DNA of 14,001 nucleotides from CAZJZH01 sp964550465 (GCA_964550465.1 CAZJZH010000029.1:1-14001), one strand, 5' to 3'. Counted from the first letter of the stretch, positions 1 to 6,439 are shown. Numbers and translations: made by a program. Notes: generated by a model not told the origin, from the letters alone.

Positions 1-511
1 CCACCGGTGGACGAGATTGCAATGTATCCTTGTCTTGATTTTTCAAAATAGTTTCCAGCTTCTTATCATCAGCGCTACTGTCATCCGCACCACCTTCAGC
101 TTTTTCCACGATCAAGCCTAAATCTTCGGCAATGATAGAAGCGGTATCAAAATCAATCCGTTCATTTAACGTCGCCAAGATGCCGTTGTTCATCAACTCA
201 GCAATGATGCTGTTGACCGGCACTTCGGTGGCTTCTGCAAACTCTCGCACTGTCATCATGGCCGGCAGGACGATTGGCCCGGACTGCTCCATCTTGGCCC
301 GGCGAGCTTCTTTTTCTTTCTGCTTGCGCTCAGCCGCCAAACGAGCCTGATGCTCTTTATAAAACTTGGGCCACTCTCGCAAAATACGCTGGGCTGTCCG
401 TGGGTCAACCTTAATAGCTCGCTGACCAATGTCAAAACCGGCCTGCGGTAGTAGTTCCAGCAGGTCTTTGGTGTTGATGCGCAGTCGGCGCGCTAGCTCA
501 GTCACGTTCAT
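1..511 (-). CDS. infB: Translation initiation factor IF-2, N-terminal part (runs off the left edge)
   Basis: IF-2 is the GTPase that places initiator tRNA on the 30S subunit and promotes subunit joining. Only the first 170 codons are visible, read leftward from an ATG at 511-509. The protein starts MNVTELARRLRINTKDLLEL, an IF2_N helical domain. A basic/acidic linker follows, then a second IF2_N-like module at about residues 84-137 containing VREFAEATEVPVNSIIAELM. The last visible residues, RPPV, are those that normally precede the first GTPase motif (VVTIMGHVDHGKT), so the G domain begins just outside the window. The N-terminal part is short compared with about 390 residues in E. coli, as in other reduced bacteria. 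There is no clear SD. A promoter ends about 9 bases before the ATG, so the mRNA may be nearly leaderless. Identification is by motif and is strong. Confidence 0.93.
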   Translation of the reverse strand, partial: MNVTELARRLRINTKDLLELLPQAGFDIGQRAIKVDPRTAQRILREWPKFYKEHQARLAAERKQKEKEARRAKMEQSGPIVLPAMMTVREFAEATEVPVNSIIAELMNNGILATLNERIDFDTASIIAEDLGLIVEKAEGGADDSSADDKKLETILKNQDKDTLQSRPPV

Positions 512-520
512 AGTGGCCTT

Positions 521-549
521 AGATTATCGGTTTTTAGCCAAAAAGTCAA
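521..549 (-). promoter_or_regulatory. Predicted sigma70-type promoter of infB, near-leaderless
   Basis: On the minus strand, TTGACT (549-544) and TAATCT (526-521) are separated by exactly 17 bases. Transcription would start near 514, only about 3 bases before the infB ATG at 511. The gene has only a weak AAGG upstream, which agrees with near-leaderless translation. Confidence 0.6.
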
Positions 550-560
550 TGTCGGTAGAG

Positions 561-588
561 AAAAACCCTTCCGCCGTAGCGAAAGGGT
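561..588 (-). terminator. Intrinsic terminator after purF
   Basis: On the minus strand this is a 10-bp stem (588-579 with 574-565, one G-T pair) closed by the loop TACG and followed by five T. The c(TACG)g loop belongs to the very stable UNCG tetraloop class. It separates the purF transcript from infB, which has its own promoter downstream. Confidence 0.8.
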
Positions 589-601
589 CTATTGCCGGTG
601 A

Positions 602-2113
602 TTAGGTGGCACGATGCCGCTGTCTCACCTGGAGCTTAGCCGCCGCCCCATCTGTCAGTGTGGGATACTGGCCCGTGGTACATCCTAAGCACAGTCGATC
701 GATGGGCACACCAACTGCCTCAACAAAACCATCAAGAGAGATGTAAAACACCTCGTCAGCGCCGATAGCTTTAGCGATAGCCTTATTCGGCAATGGTGTT
801 TTTGTGTGCTGATCAATGGCTACAAACTTACCGGGGTCAGGCATATCCACCCCATAGTGACAGCCACTGATAACCGGCGGGAAGCAAGAGACGACGTAGA
901 CAGAGCGAACGTTGAGTTCACGTAACCGAGCGATGACCTTGTAGGCAGTATTACCCCGCACCACTGAGTCATCAACCAGGATAACGTGCTTACCCTCCAC
1001 TAGCTCACGAATGAAGATGAATTTATCATCAATCGCTCGCCGACGCTTTTCATCACTCGTTTCCATGAAGCTGCGTTTATTACCCGCCTTGAGGATAGCC
1101 TGCTCGACCGGTGCGCCGATAACCTTGGCAAATTCCTTGGCTGCATTGACCGGACAGGTGGGGATGGGAACCACCACCATTTTGGCCAACCGCCGCTCAA
1201 TCATCATTTCCGGGTAGGCTTTCAGCACCTCCATAGCGGCCACGCTACCAAGTGCTCGTCGCACCATTTCCACCCGTCGTTGTTCAGGTAGGAAGCGTGA
1301 GTCTGGTCGAGCCAGATAGGCAAACTCGAAAACGCAAAATTTCTCCTTCGCCCGAGAAATGACTCGGTGATACATTCGTCTGCTATCCGCAGGCGCAAAC
1401 CACACTTGACCTGGTAAAACGTCAGTGATGTTGCGAAAACCTTTCAGGGCATTGAAGACGGATGACTCAGAAGCAAAGCCAACGCCACGCACCCGGCCGT
1501 CATCATCATACCGACGGGCCATTACCAAGGGTCGAATACCACGCGGACCGCGCCAAGCAATGATGCCACGAGCTGTCATGATCAGTAGCGACCACGCCCC
1601 GGAAAATTTGCCCTGCACCTCTGTTAGGGCCGCAAAGACTCGTTCAGCATACTGCTGGTGCGAGCTCGCTTGATGGACACGGTGTTTCTCCAGCGCTTGC
1701 TCGATGAATATCTGCAAAATTTCCGTGTCTGTTTCTGCTCGGCAAATCTTACCCCCCTCAATCACCTGCTGACGCAGCGCCACGACATTGACCGTGTCCC
1801 CATTATGAGCAATGGCCGTGTCACGCAAGAGTGGCCCAGCATTGCGCAGGATAGTTTCTTCGTCGTGCGCTCCGCTGGTGGCATAGCGCGTATGGGCAAT
1901 ACCCATAGTACCCTTCAACCTATCGGCATATGCCTTACCATGAAAGGCGATGGCAGCCGGCTTGGCCTCGATCAACTGCCGAAACGCCCCATTACACATA
2001 GTCACTGCCCCACATGACTGCGAACCACGATTTTCCATCCGCTCCATGCTTTTAACCAAGTCCGGCGCCACCGGTGACTTGTCATATGAGATGTAGCCGC
2101 AGATCCCGCACAT
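602..2113 (-). CDS. purF: Amidophosphoribosyltransferase (glutamine PRPP amidotransferase)
   Basis: This enzyme catalyses the first committed step of purine synthesis, making phosphoribosylamine from PRPP and glutamine. The protein is 503 residues, the usual length. The N-terminal glutaminase domain starts MCGICGY, so Cys2 becomes the N-terminal nucleophile once Met is removed. HTRYATSG (74-81) and AHNGD (102-106) are the glutamine-site motifs. The phosphoribosyltransferase domain carries the PRPP loop VILVDDSVVRGNT (377-389) and FAYLARPDS (264-272). Cys260, Cys418, Cys475 and Cys478 align with the four ligands of the [4Fe-4S] cluster in the Bacillus enzyme, so an iron-sulphur type is likely. 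Unlike the Bacillus enzyme, there is no propeptide before the catalytic Cys. The start is supported by AGGAGG five bases upstream. No other purine gene lies in the window. Confidence 0.95.
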   Translation of the reverse strand: MCGICGYISYDKSPVAPDLVKSMERMENRGSQSCGAVTMCNGAFRQLIEAKPAAIAFHGKAYADRLKGTMGIAHTRYATSGAHDEETILRNAGPLLRDTAIAHNGDTVNVVALRQQVIEGGKICRAETDTEILQIFIEQALEKHRVHQASSHQQYAERVFAALTEVQGKFSGAWSLLIMTARGIIAWRGPRGIRPLVMARRYDDDGRVRGVGFASESSVFNALKGFRNITDVLPGQVWFAPADSRRMYHRVISRAKEKFCVFEFAYLARPDSRFLPEQRRVEMVRRALGSVAAMEVLKAYPEMMIERRLAKMVVVPIPTCPVNAAKEFAKVIGAPVEQAILKAGNKRSFMETSDEKRRRAIDDKFIFIRELVEGKHVILVDDSVVRGNTAYKVIARLRELNVRSVYVVSCFPPVISGCHYGVDMPDPGKFVAIDQHTKTPLPNKAIAKAIGADEVFYISLDGFVEAVGVPIDRLCLGCTTGQYPTLTDGAAAKLQVRQRHRAT

Positions 2114-2118
2114 CTGAT

Positions 2119-2124
2119 CCTCCT
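2119..2124 (-). promoter_or_regulatory. Shine-Dalgarno site of purF
   Basis: AGGAGG on the minus strand lies five bases before the purF ATG and fixes that start. A TTGACA on the minus strand (2158-2153) could be a -35 box, but I see no convincing -10 box at the right distance. Confidence 0.75.
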
Positions 2125-2151
2125 ATCTGAACAATCCCATGTTCTGTACCA

Positions 2152-2180
2152 TTGTCAAAAGAGCTGTGTCTAGCTATCCT
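2152..2180 (+). promoter_or_regulatory. Predicted promoter of truB
   Basis: TTGTCA (2152-2157) and TATCCT (2175-2180) have a 17-base spacer. Transcription would begin near 2187, about 17 bases before the truB ATG, and there is no SD. The -35 box overlaps a TTGACA on the opposite strand that may serve purF, so the two genes share a compact divergent control region. Confidence 0.5.
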
Positions 2181-2203
2181 ACCACTACTCAGTAAACCGT
2201 CAA

Positions 2204-2869
2204 ATGCCATTTATCTTAATCGACAAACCAGCCGGCATCACCTCGCATGGAGTGGTAAGCCGCCTGCGCCGCCTGACTGGTGAGAAAAAAATCGGTCATG
2301 CTGGCACGCTGGACCCGTTCGCCACGGGTTTGTTACTAGTCGGTATTACTCGAGAGGCCACCAAGCAGCTGGATAGATTTTTAAAACAAGATAAAAGCTA
2401 CATCACTACCGCTCAACTAGGGGCCACCTCTACGACTGATGACCCAGAAGGTGATATCACTACCGTGGCTGTAGACACGCCACCTGATGAAAAAACCATC
2501 ACCGAGGTACTGCGCACATTTGTCGGTCAGCAGCAACAGGTACCGCCAGACTTTGCGGCTAAAAAAATTGGCGGTAAAAAAATGTACGAACTAGCGCGGG
2601 CCGGCACCCCAGTTGCAGCCAAAGCCCATCCGGTTGTCATCCATGAAATACAGCTCGTTAACTACACCTACCCAGAATTAACCTTTGCTGTCAGCTGTGG
2701 TTCTGGTACCTACATCCGCGCCTTAGCCCGAGACATCGGCCGAGCACTGGGTACGGGCGCCTACCTAACTGAGCTACGACGCACTAAGATCGGCGACTAT
2801 AATGTCGATGACGCCATCGAGTTAGAAAAATTGACTGCAGAGAATTGGCAGGGGTATACATTTGAATAA
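2204..2869 (+). CDS. truB: tRNA pseudouridine-55 synthase
   Basis: TruB converts U55 in the T-loop of tRNAs to pseudouridine. The protein is 221 residues. It opens with the family signature FILIDKPAGITSH (3-15). GHAGTLDPFATGLL (32-45) contains the catalytic Asp of the TLDP motif. SYITTAQLGATSTTDDPEG and CGSGTYIRALARDIG are the other conserved substrate-cleft motifs. It is much shorter than the E. coli protein (314 residues) and ends soon after the catalytic core, so the C-terminal PUA-type RNA-binding domain is missing. This is common in short TruB proteins of reduced bacteria. The ATG is chosen because the conserved N-terminus begins immediately after it. No SD is visible. It is divergent from purF and followed by a repeat element, then a bidirectional terminator. 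Confidence 0.95.
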   Translation: MPFILIDKPAGITSHGVVSRLRRLTGEKKIGHAGTLDPFATGLLLVGITREATKQLDRFLKQDKSYITTAQLGATSTTDDPEGDITTVAVDTPPDEKTITEVLRTFVGQQQQVPPDFAAKKIGGKKMYELARAGTPVAAKAHPVVIHEIQLVNYTYPELTFAVSCGSGTYIRALARDIGRALGTGAYLTELRRTKIGDYNVDDAIELEKLTAENWQGYTFE

Positions 2870-2983
2870 CTTGATCTTCACCACTTCTAACAACAGAGAA
2901 TTCCTTCGCCCCGGACGCCAAGATATTTCACCTATATTCTCTTAAAGCTATAAAAGAATATCTTCTTCACAGTGCTCTGGGGT

Positions 2984-3151
2984 CTGGGGGAAACATCCCG
3001 CCCGAAGCCCACCGCTGGGTGGGAAGCGTCGCGGGCGATCAGCAGAGCGGCGGCCGGGCGGTGGGCTGGGTTTAGAGGGGAGAAGGTGAATAGCCCATCG
3101 GCGGATATGTTTCCCCCAGGGCTTTTGGTTACTTTTTGCCCAAAAAGTAAC
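2984..3151. repeat. GC-rich nested inverted-repeat element downstream of truB
   Basis: A 13-base perfect inverted repeat (CTGGGGGAAACAT at 2984-2996 with its complement at 3107-3119) encloses a second, 10-base perfect one (AGCCCACCGC at 3006-3015 with 3058-3067). Alternative small hairpins lie inside (2999-3004 with 3032-3037; 3008-3013 with 3018-3023). Right beside it is another 10-bp hairpin, GTTACTTTTT-GCCC-AAAAAGTAAC (3128-3151). The block is far richer in G+C than its AT-rich flanks, which suggests foreign origin or a dispersed intergenic repeat. There is no transposase or credible reading frame. It makes up most of the 361-base gap between truB and the next gene. Its function is unknown. 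Confidence 0.6.
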
Positions 3152-3185
3152 GTAAGAAAAACCTTAGTATAAGAATGGTAAAAGA

Positions 3186-3215
3186 AAAAACCTCCGGGTG
3201 ACCCCGAAGGTTTTT
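3186..3215. terminator. Bidirectional intrinsic terminator between convergent genes
   Basis: AAAAACCT (3186-3193) pairs with AGGTTTTT (3208-3215). A further 4-bp inner stem follows across one mismatch, with loop TGAC. T runs occur on both strands, so it can end the truB transcript from the left and the gene at 3231-4097 from the right. Confidence 0.8.
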
Positions 3216-3230
3216 ATACTGTCGTGTTTT

Positions 3231-4097
3231 TTATTTTGTGTTCGTCACATCAAACGGCACTGTGGCCTTGAAGAACAAGGTATCACTCGGCCGTTTGTAG
3301 GTCGGGTCTTCCCGCTCTTTGCTGACATGTTCCATCTCGGTCCGCCAGTCCAGCGCTCGATCGGCAATATAGCCATCATCCAGCGACGTCAGCCAGCCAA
3401 TGTCGACATGGATACCAGCACCACGATGACCGCGACGATTAGGAGCGATAAAGCCGAAGCGACCGCCCAGCATGAACTGGTTATTACCAATGGCCGTCAC
3501 CGGGTAACGAGCCAGGTCACCCTCTTCCTGGTCATCGATGGCGTCGTTGATACTACGCTGGAGCGTCTGCTCCGAGTAGACGTACGACAGCCGTCGTGGG
3601 CCGGAGCGACCAAACAGTTGCATCACGGCCGCTACGTAGAACTGACCCTTGTGGTGGGGTGGAAAGGCGTAGCCGATGTGTCCGTCTAGAACGTAGCGAC
3701 TATCAGCCGGGCCGTCATCAGTATTTCTGTTGAATTCACCCTCCAGGCCGGCAATGATATAACCATCATCGTAGCGAGCAGCCAGTTGCCCTACCAGTGA
3801 CAGCTCACTAACCATAAACGCCCCGATACCCAGCTCGCCCCACAACCTGAAGCTGTTTGTTTTGAGAGCCGGTCCGCCACCCATGTACAGCAGGTTGTAC
3901 CGGTGCTGTGGATCAACCTCAGCTCGCAGGTCACCTTCGGCCCCCACCACCCGCAGATGAAAAACGCCGGCCGGACCTTCCAGCGGCGTCCACCACTGCA
4001 GACTGACTTCACCTTCCTCATAGGCCAGAGCCTCTTGAAAGAAGGCTAATCCCAGTAGCACCCAGATGGTCAGCGTGATAACAGTTAACCGTTTCAT
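3231..4097 (-). CDS. Secreted beta-strand-rich protein of unknown function
   Basis: I do not recognise this 288-residue protein. It starts MKRLTVITLTIWVLLGLAFF and has a clear Sec signal peptide with a probable signal peptidase I site after EALA (about residue 25). The mature part is rich in short alternating polar/hydrophobic stretches with many aromatic residues and Gly (for example RLWGELGIGAFMVSE and GQFYVAAVMQLFG). This pattern is typical of a beta-barrel or beta-sandwich. An outer-membrane barrel would be unexpected if the host is a Patescibacterium, so this remains an inference. The ATG at 4097 is preferred over the in-frame TTG at 4100 because GGGAGG then lies six bases upstream. It has its own promoter and shares a terminator with truB. 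Confidence 0.8.
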   Translation of the reverse strand: MKRLTVITLTIWVLLGLAFFQEALAYEEGEVSLQWWTPLEGPAGVFHLRVVGAEGDLRAEVDPQHRYNLLYMGGGPALKTNSFRLWGELGIGAFMVSELSLVGQLAARYDDGYIIAGLEGEFNRNTDDGPADSRYVLDGHIGYAFPPHHKGQFYVAAVMQLFGRSGPRRLSYVYSEQTLQRSINDAIDDQEEGDLARYPVTAIGNNQFMLGGRFGFIAPNRRGHRGAGIHVDIGWLTSLDDGYIADRALDWRTEMEHVSKEREDPTYKRPSDTLFFKATVPFDVTNTK

Positions 4098-4131
4098 CAA
4101 AAACCTCCCGTTTGTCGGTTTGTATGTTTAG

Positions 4132-4159
4132 ATTATAGTGTCAAAAGACGATGTTACAA
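4132..4159 (-). promoter_or_regulatory. Predicted promoter of the secreted-protein gene
   Basis: On the minus strand, a perfect TATAAT (4137-4132) has TTGTAA (4159-4154) upstream with a 16-base spacer. The SD GGGAGG (4109-4104) and the ATG at 4097 follow. Confidence 0.6.
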
Positions 4160-4344
4160 TTTAGTACATTTTTATGAAAAAGTCAACTACTGTGGGTGCT
4201 GTGTGCGTATATTGCCCAATGTACGTACCACTCAATACCTTTCCGCGGTACCGGTAATCATCCCTCTACTTGGCGAGGTGGTTGCTAGTATACACCAAGC
4301 GCTACACAGAGAAACGAACTCCCCAGCTGACGCTAGGGGTTTTT
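4152..4344 (+). ncRNA. Candidate small RNA of about 180 nt
   Basis: A possible extended -10 box (TGTTACAAT, 4152-4160) and a rightward terminator (4321-4344) bracket about 180 bases without a credible gene. The interval can form a long irregular hairpin: CTGTGT (4199-4204) with ACACAG (4304-4309), GTATA (4207-4211) with TATAC (4289-4293), and ACCAC (4227-4231) with GTGGT (4278-4282). The size and overall rod shape recall 6S RNA, but no 6S signature is diagnostic here. No clear -35 box is present. This is a tentative call. Confidence 0.28.
4321..4344 (+). terminator. Rightward intrinsic terminator
   Basis: CCCC-A-GC (4321-4327) pairs with GC-T-GGGG (4332-4339) with one bulged A and a TGAC loop, followed by five T. 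No plus-strand gene precedes it, which is the main reason to suspect a small RNA upstream. Confidence 0.55.
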
Positions 4345-4351
4345 GAATAAG

Positions 4352-4376
4352 AAAAAAGCGCTCAATAATAGAGCGC
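4352..4376 (-). terminator. Intrinsic terminator of the alanine-rich membrane protein gene
   Basis: On the minus strand, GCGCTC (4376-4371) pairs with GAGCGC (4363-4358) around a 7-base loop, followed by six T. It lies about 70 bases past the stop codon of the gene at 4445-4861. Confidence 0.8.
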
Positions 4377-4386
4377 CAGTGTTTGC

Positions 4387-4428
4387 CTGCCCCGTGTTTG
4401 ACGACAATGCGGACAAACACGGGAGCAG
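4387..4428. repeat. Strong inverted repeat in the 3' untranslated region
   Basis: CCCGTGTTTG (4391-4400) and CAAACACGGG (4414-4423) form a perfect 10-bp stem. It is extended by CTGC/GCAG (4387-4390 with 4425-4428) across one bulged A. It sits between the stop of the membrane-protein gene and its terminator and has no T run of its own, so it may stabilise the 3' end of the mRNA. Confidence 0.55.
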
Positions 4429-4444
4429 ATTGGCTGTGAAACCT

Positions 4445-4861
4445 TTACCCGATACTGCCCAGGTGAAGGTATATGGGAATGCCGATGACCATCGCCTCGA
4501 CAAGCAGGATAACCAACGCCTGCCAATATACCATCCCTTCTGCTCCTTCTGCTTCGTCAACGATGGCGACGAGGAGGAGGAGGAAGCCGGCGGCGGCGAT
4601 GGCGAAGACGGCGGCGGCGATGGCGACGACGGCGGCGGCGGCGAGGGCGGTGGGGACGGCAAGGGCGGCGAGGGTGGTGGGGACGCCGCGGACGACGAGG
4701 GCGAAGACGGCGGCGGCGTAGGCGAAGACGGTGGCAACGACGAGGACTTTGAGTAGGCCGACAAGGGTGGCAAACGGCTCAGCACCAAGCCATATTGGCC
4801 CAAAATACGACCCCAAAGTAACCGCGGCCATGGCCGCTGCTGATACAACGAGCTTTTTCAT
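4445..4861 (-). CDS. Small alanine-rich multi-pass membrane protein, unknown function
   Basis: I do not recognise this 138-residue protein. It is almost entirely hydrophobic, with about four or five membrane segments, rich in Ala, Val and Leu. It begins MKKLVVSAAAMAAVTLGSYF. A short polar stretch, VDEAEGAEG (about 101-109), separates the last segment. The middle is encoded by GC-rich imperfect repeats (about 4575-4745) that yield runs such as AAAVVAIAAAVFAIAAAG. The same DNA read on the plus strand gives an acidic Gly/Asp/Glu frame that I take as a shadow. The minus-strand gene has a promoter, GGGAGG six bases before its ATG and a terminator, all on the correct strand. It may be a membrane-embedded accessory protein. 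No partner is evident. Confidence 0.75.
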   Translation of the reverse strand: MKKLVVSAAAMAAVTLGSYFGPIWLGAEPFATLVGLLKVLVVATVFAYAAAVFALVVRGVPTTLAALAVPTALAAAAVVAIAAAVFAIAAAGFLLLLVAIVDEAEGAEGMVYWQALVILLVEAMVIGIPIYLHLGSIG

Positions 4862-4882
4862 TTGGCACCTCCCAGTGCATTA

Positions 4883-4904
4883 CGTACCCCTTTATTAAGG
4901 TACG
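4883..4904 (-). promoter_or_regulatory. Hairpin in the leader of the membrane-protein gene
   Basis: CGTA..CCTT (4883-4892) pairs with AAGG-TACG (4897-4904) around a TATT loop, with a 2-base bulge. It lies between the promoter and the SD of the gene at 4861 and might influence its translation or mRNA stability. Confidence 0.35.
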
Positions 4905-4920
4905 ATCCAAAGAATATGGG

Positions 4921-4950
4921 ACTATATCACTATTGCTGGTGAATTGTCAA
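4921..4950 (-). promoter_or_regulatory. Predicted promoter of the membrane-protein gene
   Basis: On the minus strand, a perfect TTGACA (4950-4945) and TATAGT (4926-4921) are separated by 18 bases. The SD GGGAGG and the ATG at 4861 lie downstream. Confidence 0.6.
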
Positions 4951-4974
4951 GAGTAAGGGGTAGTAGGTGTGTCA

Positions 4975-5003
4975 TTGACAAAAATAAAGTTTCGTACTAA
5001 TTT
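4975..5003 (+). promoter_or_regulatory. Predicted promoter of the 37-residue peptide and the following gene
   Basis: A perfect TTGACA (4975-4980), a 17-base spacer and TAATTT (4998-5003) precede an SD (GGAGG, 5031-5035) and an ATG at 5041. It is divergent from the promoter at 4921-4950. Confidence 0.6.
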
Positions 5004-5040
5004 CCTAGCACTAGCCCCTTAACAATCTTTGGAGGAAGCA

Positions 5041-5154
5041 ATGCGTAACTTCTTATGCCACCTGGCGATCATTCTGTTGGCCTACGTGGTCATTTTCGGT
5101 GAACAGCCGACAACCGAAGAGATCGATTTGATTATGACCATCATCCCCTGGTAA
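5041..5154 (+). CDS. 37-residue membrane peptide, unknown function
   Basis: This short gene begins MRNFLCHLAIILLAYVVIFG, a single hydrophobic helix, and continues with an acidic tail EQPTTEEIDL ending in IIPW. Support comes from a good promoter (4975-5003), a GGAGG SD exactly five bases before the ATG, and a second gene in the same direction 45 bases later. The hydrophobic start could be a membrane anchor or an uncleaved signal. A single-pass small membrane protein is the simplest reading, and a translated leader peptide for the next gene is an alternative. I recognise no family. Because it is so short, coding capacity rests on context alone. Confidence 0.6.
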   Translation: MRNFLCHLAIILLAYVVIFGEQPTTEEIDLIMTIIPW

Positions 5155-5199
5155 GAAGATCTTCACCCATAATACCTAACAGCAGAGAAGGATTACCTG

Positions 5200-5538
5200 A
5201 TGACAGTCATGAACGTAGTCATTTTCAAAAGATTGGCCGGTAGTAGTGATGATCCACATCACCGTCGTTTCATCGCCCAAAACAGGTCAAATGACAACGC
5301 AGAGATAGTAGCCCCCACAATACGTAAGTTGTTTGACGAACTATGGCCCAACATAAGCGATACTCTGCGCAAGGAACAGTCTGGCGATACGTGCATAGTG
5401 ACTTTCGACTTCACCCCAAGAATCGTTATCACTCGCGGTTCGTCAAAAGATGACGCCGTATGCACTCGGGAAATACCTCTCCATATTGACGAGCAAACAC
5501 ATTTTTGGAGCTGTCTCCCGAATCTGGAGGTAGACTAG
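5200..5538 (+). CDS. Hypothetical protein, 112 residues
   Basis: I do not recognise this protein. It is soluble and of mixed composition, with no signal peptide or membrane segment. A helical, charged first half (HHRRFIAQNRSNDNAEIVAP, IRKLFDELWPNISDTLRKE) is followed by a part likely to form beta strands (DTCIVTFDFTPRIVITRG). It contains two Cys (residues 68 and about 87-88 apart from a third near the C-terminus), too scattered for a metal site to be claimed. AAGGA lies seven bases before the ATG. A second in-frame ATG three codons later is possible. It follows the 37-residue peptide by 45 bases, probably in one transcript, and ends at a strong terminator. The pair looks accessory rather than housekeeping. 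Confidence 0.7.
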   Translation: MTVMNVVIFKRLAGSSDDPHHRRFIAQNRSNDNAEIVAPTIRKLFDELWPNISDTLRKEQSGDTCIVTFDFTPRIVITRGSSKDDAVCTREIPLHIDEQTHFWSCLPNLEVD

Positions 5539-5559
5539 TCTTGCATTGACAATAAAATC

Positions 5560-5593
5560 AAACACCGCCCCTACGTGTAGAGGCGGTGTTTTT
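5560..5593. terminator. Strong terminator between convergent genes
   Basis: AAACACCGCC (5560-5569) pairs perfectly with GGCGGTGTTT (5582-5591), with a small inner CTA/TAG stem. On the plus strand a T run follows. On the minus strand a T-rich stretch follows. It can end both the gene at 5200-5538 and folD. Confidence 0.85.
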
Positions 5594-5610
5594 CTTTTTT
5601 CTAAAATATA

Positions 5611-6429
5611 CTAGGCCTGTACTACATTTTCTATCAACTTGGCCACAGTGATCAAACCGATACCACCCGGCGTAGGCGTAACCAACGAGGCTTTGTCTGC
5701 CACGGCCGCAAAGTCTGTGTCCCCCACCAGTTTACCATCGATAAAATCACAGCCGGCATCAATCACCACCGCACCATCTTTGATCATCTCAGCAGTAATC
5801 AAGTTAGCCTTGCCTACCGCGGTAACAACCACATCGGCTTGACTGGTGACAGCAGCTAAATCCGGCGTGGTCACGTCAGCCGCCGTGACGGTATAGCCCC
5901 GTTGCAATAACACCTGCTGCAAGGGCTGACCAATCAATCGACCCAATCCCACCAGGGCGATTTTTTTATCAATCAAATCAATCTCGTGCCGCTGCAACAC
6001 CTCTAGAATAGCCGCTACGGCTGGCGGCAAAAACCGTGGCTGGTCGGTACTAAGCAACGCCACGTTGTCCGGATGCAGGCAATCAACGTCCCGGGCCGGA
6101 TCAACCAATGCCAGTACCTCATCGACTGGCAGCTGTGCTGGTAACGGTAACTGCACAATCACCCCAGTGGGCTGCTGCTGGGTCTGTAGCTGCTGTACAG
6201 CAGTGGTCAAATCGGCCATGGTGATATCAGTTGGGTACTGGTGGAGCGAAAAATCAACCCCCACCTGCTGACAGGCCTGCTGCTTTTTGCGAATAAAGCT
6301 GGCTGAGGCCGGATCATCTCCCACCCACACCACTGCTAAAGACGGCGCCATATTTCGCGCCTGAACAGCTGCAGTAGCCTGCTCTAAAATCGCCGTAGCG
6401 ATGGACTTACCATTGACAATAATAGCCAT
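5611..6429 (-). CDS. folD: FolD: methylene-THF dehydrogenase / methenyl-THF cyclohydrolase, divergent active site
   Basis: FolD interconverts 5,10-methylene-, methenyl- and 10-formyl-tetrahydrofolate, supplying one-carbon units for purines. The 272-residue length is typical. Conserved features seen are Lys49 (in SASFIRKKQQACQQVG), Gln93 in IVQLPLP, Asp116 in RDVD, the nucleotide-binding loop VGLGRLIGQPL (160-170), and VTPTPGGIGLITV (250-262). These match the catalytic Lys, Gln and Asp of the family. Departures are also seen. The Tyr four residues before the Lys is Phe45. The usual DVDG is DVDC. The PCTP motif is absent (FLPPAVAAI). The cofactor loop lacks the usual GRS. The protein may favour one of the two activities, which is inference. 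It has a near-leaderless promoter and no SD. Confidence 0.92.
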   Translation of the reverse strand: MAIIVNGKSIATAILEQATAAVQARNMAPSLAVVWVGDDPASASFIRKKQQACQQVGVDFSLHQYPTDITMADLTTAVQQLQTQQQPTGVIVQLPLPAQLPVDEVLALVDPARDVDCLHPDNVALLSTDQPRFLPPAVAAILEVLQRHEIDLIDKKIALVGLGRLIGQPLQQVLLQRGYTVTAADVTTPDLAAVTSQADVVVTAVGKANLITAEMIKDGAVVIDAGCDFIDGKLVGDTDFAAVADKASLVTPTPGGIGLITVAKLIENVVQA

Positions 6430-6439
6430 ATACGGTGCG

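Noticed and set aside
2972..3172. 66-residue frame over the nested inverted repeats
   Set aside because: Its composition follows the palindromes, and it has no SD or protein-like pattern.
3198..3689. Plus-strand frame of 163 residues
   Set aside because: Antisense to the secreted-protein gene, starts inside a terminator, no SD, no domain.
4174..4257. 27-codon frame starting MKKSTTVGAVC
   Set aside because: No SD, poor composition, and it lies in a region better explained as structured RNA or spacer.
4343..4756. Plus-strand acidic Gly/Asp/Glu-rich frame of 137 residues
   Set aside because: It starts at TTG without SD, consists mostly of low-complexity sequence, and is antisense to a gene that has promoter, SD, membrane segments and terminator.
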